Below are positions 5,783 to 8,440 of a DNA stretch of 8,440 nt, piece by piece. Position 1 is the stretch's first letter, and each line of letters opens with the position of its first letter. A model generated the notes under the pieces. The model was not told the DNA's origin and made no database searches. It saw only the letters and a list, made by a program, of their open reading frames with translations. A program made the translations under genes and the position numbers. This DNA comes from JOPF133 sp052144935 (GTDB lineage: Bacteria; Acidobacteriota; Terriglobia; Bryobacterales; Bryobacteraceae): positions 1 through 8,440 of the forward strand of contig JBKQPR010000277.1 in the NCBI GenBank assembly GCA_052144935.1, given 5' to 3'.

Positions 5783-6988
5783 TCATTGCACCGTGACCTT
5801 CACCGACTTCTCGGTCCGTCCGTATTGGTTAGTGGCTTCCAGCTTATAAGTGGTTGTCGCGGAGGGCGTGAGTACAATGCTGTTGCCGCGGACCGGACCA
5901 GCCTGTGGCGTGATGATGTTGTAGTCCGAGCTTGTTGTGGCCCAACTCAAGGTGACTACCTGTCCGGCGGAGACGGATGTTGGGTTCGCCTTAAAACTGC
6001 TAATGATGGGCGCCGCTCCCGTGGGCACGTTTGACTCGGTGTAGATCGCGTCCATTTGGACCACTTCGAAATCGGATGCGGTGATCTGTCCCAACAGGTG
6101 CAGGTCGCTATTGTTCCAGCGCGGATCCGGCGCACCGGTGATATAAACAGCGCTTCCGTTGTCGGCCAGGATCAAACCGTACTGTTTCAGCGCGCGAAGA
6201 ATCACCTGGTTCTGTGCCGAGTACCCGGAGATGTCGAACCCGGCCTTCAGCCGCAGCCGCATGCCCATGGGCGGGGCGTCCGGATTGGTTACGCTGGATG
6301 CCCAGTGGCTGGCAGGCGGAGTGAAGGCCTGTCGCGTAGTGGGCACGGTGAACCGTAATGCGTGGTTGATGGCGCCGGCGGCTACCTCGTCATATCGGGC
6401 CAGCCCGGGGAATATGGGAAGCCCCGCGGCATCGGCCGAAGTCCATGTATACGGCCGTTGCTCATTGATGGTCATATCCCAGACAGCGGCGGCGTCCGCG
6501 CTCCAGGCCCCGCTCGTCAGATGGGCATTGCCCAATTCATAGAGCCAGCAGCCGTCTTTCTCGAGTACCAGCACATGCCGGTCGCCGTCGCCGGGTTTCG
6601 GATATCCTTCGATCAGGGCATTGGAGGGGATCGGCATCGGCCCGGGGTCGTCCTCGCTGGCATAGGCGCCGAGCTTGATACTAACCTTCGGCTGACTTCC
6701 CGTTACGACTTGATATGGTATTCCGATGCTTTGGCCATCGTAATTTCCCGAGCCGAAGTCCGCATGCACGGCGACTGCCGGCCCGATGAAATTGATCAGG
6801 TTCGTGGAGTTGACATCCACCGGCGCGAGTGAGATATCGGTATTCCACAAACTGTTCGCGGGGAACGGCACGAAACCATTCAAAGCGCTGAGTTGGCCCG
6901 GGGTCATCCCGCCGCACGTTCCACTTTGCGCATGAATTGAAACCGCAGACAATGCCAGCGCTGCCAAGCCCTCAAAAATTCGGCGCAT
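5783..6988 (-). CDS. Secreted protein of unknown function with C-terminal Ig-like domain
   Basis: This is a 401-aa exported protein. A signal peptide covers residues 1-20 (cleavage after SIHA, leaving QSGTCGG). The main region, about 35-312, is rich in Trp, Pro and Asp. Its striking motifs are NSLWNTDIS (45-53), YASEDDPGPMPIPSNALIEG (109-128), GDGDRHVLVLEKDGCWLYEL (133-152), WTSADAAGLPIFPGLARYDE (182-201), ASHWASS (226-232) and QYGLILADNGSAVYITGAPD (269-288). I have seen this motif set in uncharacterised secreted proteins of actinobacteria and acidobacteria but know no assigned activity. Two cysteines (25 and 147) could form a disulfide. Residues 327-401 form an Ig-like/PKD-like beta domain (PIISSFKANPTSVSAGQVVT and the final KSVKVTV strand), a module often used for adhesion or spacing. 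The start is well supported by GGAGGAG 5-6 nt upstream. The gene probably has its own promoter. Confidence 0.85.
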   Translation of the reverse strand: MRRIFEGLAALALSAVSIHAQSGTCGGMTPGQLSALNGFVPFPANSLWNTDISLAPVDVNSTNLINFIGPAVAVHADFGSGNYDGQSIGIPYQVVTGSQPKVSIKLGAYASEDDPGPMPIPSNALIEGYPKPGDGDRHVLVLEKDGCWLYELGNAHLTSGAWSADAAAVWDMTINEQRPYTWTSADAAGLPIFPGLARYDEVAAGAINHALRFTVPTTRQAFTPPASHWASSVTNPDAPPMGMRLRLKAGFDISGYSAQNQVILRALKQYGLILADNGSAVYITGAPDPRWNNSDLHLLGQITASDFEVVQMDAIYTESNVPTGAAPIISSFKANPTSVSAGQVVTLSWATTSSDYNIITPQAGPVRGNSIVLTPSATTTYKLEATNQYGRTEKSVKVTVQ

Positions 6989-6994
6989 TTCATG

Positions 6995-7019
6995 CTCCTC
7001 CGCCGCAATCGGACGCGGC
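6995..7019 (-). promoter_or_regulatory. Strong ribosome-binding site and leader hairpin of the secreted-protein gene
   Basis: On the minus strand GCCGC (7019-7015) pairs with GCGGC (7006-7002) around an 8-nt loop, and the second arm runs directly into the Shine-Dalgarno sequence GGAGGAG, 5-6 nt from the ATG at 6988. The ribosome site is close to ideal. The hairpin is short and leaves the site itself unpaired, so any role in control is speculative. Confidence 0.4.
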
Positions 7020-7026
7020 TGAAATC

Positions 7027-7055
7027 AGGTTACAGGAGAGGCGGTGGTGAGGCAA
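7027..7055 (-). promoter_or_regulatory. Candidate sigma-70-type promoter for the secreted-protein gene
   Basis: On the minus strand TTGCCT (7055-7050) and TAACCT (7032-7027) are separated by exactly 17 nt and lie about 40-70 nt upstream of the start codon. The match to TTGACA/TATAAT is only partial (4 of 6 and 3 of 6), so this is a weak prediction based mainly on spacing and on the 129-nt gap from the preceding gene. Confidence 0.25.
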
Positions 7056-7102
7056 GATTGGCTTTAGTAAGTCTCCCCATGTTTCGTAGTGTTGATTGAG
7101 GG

Positions 7103-7112
7103 GTTGGCCAAC
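7103..7112. repeat. 10-bp perfect palindrome GTTGGCCAAC
   Basis: This perfect palindrome lies just after the stop codon of the 135-aa membrane protein and about 115 bp upstream of the secreted-protein gene. It has no loop and no adjacent T-run, so it is not a terminator. It could be a small protein-binding site or chance. Confidence 0.3.
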
Positions 7113-7117
7113 TACAG

Positions 7118-7525
7118 TTAGCCCACTTCGACGATTCGGTTAAAGAACCCCACCGCGTACTTCCACGCCAGGTAATAGATGGCCATCGCGATGGGTAGTA
7201 GGACCACCGCCTGCCGCGCGGTATAGAAGCCTAAGTCCATCGCCGACGCCAGGGCCACGCCGGCCGGAACCAGTATCAAAGGGAGCAACGAGCCGAAGGC
7301 GCCAATCGAAAGCCTGCCGCGCAGCCTGAGCGCCGTGTACAGCACGTTCCACAAGCCCCACAGGTTCGGCACGATCGCCATGGGAAAGACGATCGCACCC
7401 TCAAGCCCCGCATGACCTGGCGCCGTGAAGTGACTGATCAGGAGAGCCGCCAGCACCAGCAACAAGAACCAACTCGGCAGCAGGACGCCCGCCATGTAGG
7501 CACGCAGATAGGGGTGGCTCCTCAT
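7118..7525 (-). CDS. Small four-helix integral membrane protein, unknown function
   Basis: This is a 135-aa, very hydrophobic protein with four predicted membrane helices (about residues 12-32, 43-64, 75-97 and 105-126) and short charged loops (ALRLRGRLS at 65-73, KYAVGFFNR near the end). I do not recognise a family and see no catalytic motif. The start at 7525 is chosen because AAGGAGA lies 5-6 nt upstream. The same frame stays open further upstream to 7786, but that part would be antisense-free shadow coding over the preceding gene and is Arg/Pro-rich. The gene begins 11 nt after the stop of the 75-aa membrane protein and is the third gene of the sigma-factor operon. This context suggests a role in sensing or in the response controlled by the sigma factor, but that is inference only. 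Confidence 0.75.
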   Translation of the reverse strand: MRSHPYLRAYMAGVLLPSWFLLLVLAALLISHFTAPGHAGLEGAIVFPMAIVPNLWGLWNVLYTALRLRGRLSIGAFGSLLPLILVPAGVALASAMDLGFYTARQAVVLLPIAMAIYYLAWKYAVGFFNRIVEVG

Positions 7526-7536
7526 TACGTTCTCCT

Positions 7537-7764
7537 TCAAAGGTGATACAAGATGGCCGGGAGCAACTTCGGGAATATCGCCAACGTCACTGCGACCAGA
7601 CCCACCAGGATCGATTCGAACCAGCCGAAAGTCACGGGCGGTTCCTCCAACCGGCGCAGCATACGGGGCCAAAGGTCTACCTGTAACTCTGCGTCCTTCA
7701 CCGGAGGCAATCCCGACCTCAGTTGCCGGCGAATGAAATCCAGTTCGCGGTCGTCGTGGTTCAT
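7537..7764 (-). CDS. Small single-pass membrane protein, candidate anti-sigma factor
   Basis: This is a 75-aa protein with a charged, probably cytoplasmic N-terminal half (residues 1-47, including DRELDFIRRQLRSGLPPVKD and LWPRMLRRLEEP) and one C-terminal transmembrane helix (about 48-73). Its ATG overlaps the stop of the sigma-factor gene in an ATGA arrangement, so the two are translationally coupled. Position, topology and coupling are those of a membrane anti-sigma factor. However, it contains no cysteine, so it lacks the zinc-binding HxxxCxxC motif of most ECF anti-sigma factors, and it has almost no periplasmic part to sense a signal. The role is therefore inferred from context. No homologue was recognised. 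Confidence 0.7.
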   Translation of the reverse strand: MNHDDRELDFIRRQLRSGLPPVKDAELQVDLWPRMLRRLEEPPVTFGWFESILVGLVAVTLAIFPKLLPAILYHL

Positions 7765-8297
7765 GGCCGAATCCCCATTCTGTCAAGGCTGGCGCGCAGG
7801 CGCGCCACGGCGCGTGACACCCTCATCTTCACCGCGCTCAGGGAGATGTCCAGCGCGTCCGCGATTTCCTGGTACGGGCGATCCTCGATCAGCGCAAGCT
7901 GCGCCGCCACCCGCAGCCGTACCGGAAGTGAGAGAAAAGCGTGCGCGATCCGATCCCGGATTTCGCCTTGTAGCAGGGTGTCCGTGGCGGAAGGCTCCGC
8001 CGATGGCGTCACAGGCTCGATCCACGGTCCCGCGGATTCCCGATAATCGCTCGACCTCAGGTAATCGACGGCCACGTGCGTTGCGATGCGCCGCGCCCAG
8101 GGCCCGAAGGGATGGCGGGCATCGAACCGCTTCCGGTTACGATAGATGCGCCAGAATGTTTCGACTGTCAATTCCTCCGCCACCCCGGGATTCCGCACCA
8201 TGCCCACGATCCATCTGTATACTTCGCCCTGGTATTGCCGAAACAGTGCCTCAAACGCGTCTACCTCGCCGGCCGCGAACCGCTCCAGCGTATCCAT
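7761..8297 (-). CDS. ECF-type sigma-70 family RNA polymerase sigma factor
   Basis: This is a 178-aa sigma factor with only regions 2 and 4, as in extracytoplasmic-function sigmas. Region 2 spans about residues 12-82 (FEALFRQYQGEVYRWIVGMV, then AEELTVETFWRIYRNRKRFD and WARRIATHVAVDYLR), covering core binding and -10 recognition. A variable linker (83-110) follows. Region 4 spans about 112-172, with the helix-turn-helix YQEIADALDISLSAVKMRVSRAVARLR for -35 recognition. There is no extra C-terminal domain. The ATG at 8297 is supported by AAGGA just upstream (3 nt spacing, rather short) and because the protein then starts at the usual position before region 2. It is first in a three-gene operon with two small membrane proteins. 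Its regulon is unknown. Two palindromes upstream may be its control region. Confidence 0.93.
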   Translation of the reverse strand: MDTLERFAAGEVDAFEALFRQYQGEVYRWIVGMVRNPGVAEELTVETFWRIYRNRKRFDARHPFGPWARRIATHVAVDYLRSSDYRESAGPWIEPVTPSAEPSATDTLLQGEIRDRIAHAFLSLPVRLRVAAQLALIEDRPYQEIADALDISLSAVKMRVSRAVARLRASLDRMGIRP

Positions 8298-8327
8298 GCT
8301 TCCTTATGTGTATCACTTGGATCCGGC

Positions 8328-8345
8328 GTGAAAACGCGGTTTCAC
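8328..8345. promoter_or_regulatory. 18-bp near-perfect palindrome upstream of the sigma factor
   Basis: GTGAAAACGCGGTTTCAC is symmetric at eight of nine base pairs and lies 31-48 bp before the sigma-factor start codon. The position and size suit an operator for a dimeric regulator. The minus strand reads GTGAAAC at one side, loosely like the GAAC-type -35 element of ECF promoters, but I see no convincing -10 partner. Function is inferred from symmetry and location. Confidence 0.45.
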
Positions 8346-8348
8346 GGC

Positions 8349-8361
8349 TGAAGGGGCTTCA
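8349..8361. promoter_or_regulatory. 13-bp dyad adjacent to the putative operator
   Basis: TGAAG-ggg-CTTCA lies 3 bp beyond the 18-bp palindrome, about 52-64 bp upstream of the sigma-factor gene. Both arms are perfect. It may be a second binding site or a short hairpin in a leader transcript; chance is possible. Confidence 0.3.
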
Positions 8362-8440
8362 ATCTGGCAGCCCTGGCGAGTATCGTTTCGGCGAGGCTTT
8401 CTATCATCGGTGAAGGTCGGAGTCTGAGCACCGGACGATT

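Noticed and set aside
7526..7786. Upstream extension of the 135-aa membrane protein to a 222-aa protein
   Set aside because: The extra part overlaps the 75-aa gene and the sigma gene in another frame, is Arg/Pro/Gly-rich, and the internal ATG at 7525 has a strong ribosome site.
7553..8413. 286-codon plus-strand frame opposite the sigma-factor operon
   Set aside because: Shadow frame of the sigma factor and small membrane protein genes; composition rich in Arg, Ser and Pro with no domain.

Overview
The window looks like chromosomal DNA from a high-GC bacterium, most likely an acidobacterium of the Bryobacterales/Solibacter type. That placement is an inference from three things: the style of the proteins (proline/alanine-rich SPOR protein, secreted protein ending in an Ig-like domain), the gene order, and a GC-rich intergenic palindrome with a CCGCTTCCTCACGG core that resembles repeats I associate with that group. 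No rRNA or other marker gene is present to confirm it. I see no rRNA, tRNA, CRISPR array, transposase or phage gene.

Left part (1-384): no convincing gene. It holds a very long inverted repeat (188-289), then a short leader in front of the first operon.

Main plus-strand operon (385-5674): five genes packed with gaps of 1, 12 and 1 nt and a final 7-nt overlap, so almost certainly one transcription unit. They encode a full-length NfeD/ClpP-class membrane serine protease, its usual partner slipin (stomatin/SPFH family), a single-pass SPOR-domain protein, lipoyl synthase LipA, and apolipoprotein N-acyltransferase Lnt. The protease-slipin pair suggests membrane quality control, SPOR domains bind denuded septal peptidoglycan, Lnt completes lipoprotein acylation, and LipA makes the lipoyl cofactor of 2-oxoacid dehydrogenases. 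The common theme is mostly the cell envelope, with LipA as the metabolic outlier. LipA is unusual: both its ends are extended by in-frame tandem repeats outside the conserved core.

Right part, minus strand (8297 down to 5783): an ECF-type sigma-70 factor overlaps by 4 nt a 75-residue single-pass membrane protein without the zinc-binding anti-sigma motif. This is followed 11 nt later by a 135-residue four-helix membrane protein. These three form a tight operon and could be a sigma factor with membrane-bound regulators. Two adjacent palindromes lie upstream of the sigma gene. After a 129-nt gap with its own candidate promoter comes a 401-residue secreted protein of unknown function with a C-terminal Ig-like domain. 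It converges on lnt across a 108-nt gap in which I see no strong terminator.

Nothing here is clearly a new defence or mobile system. The best leads are the repeat-extended LipA, the sigma factor with atypical membrane partners, the uncharacterised secreted protein, and the large intergenic palindrome.
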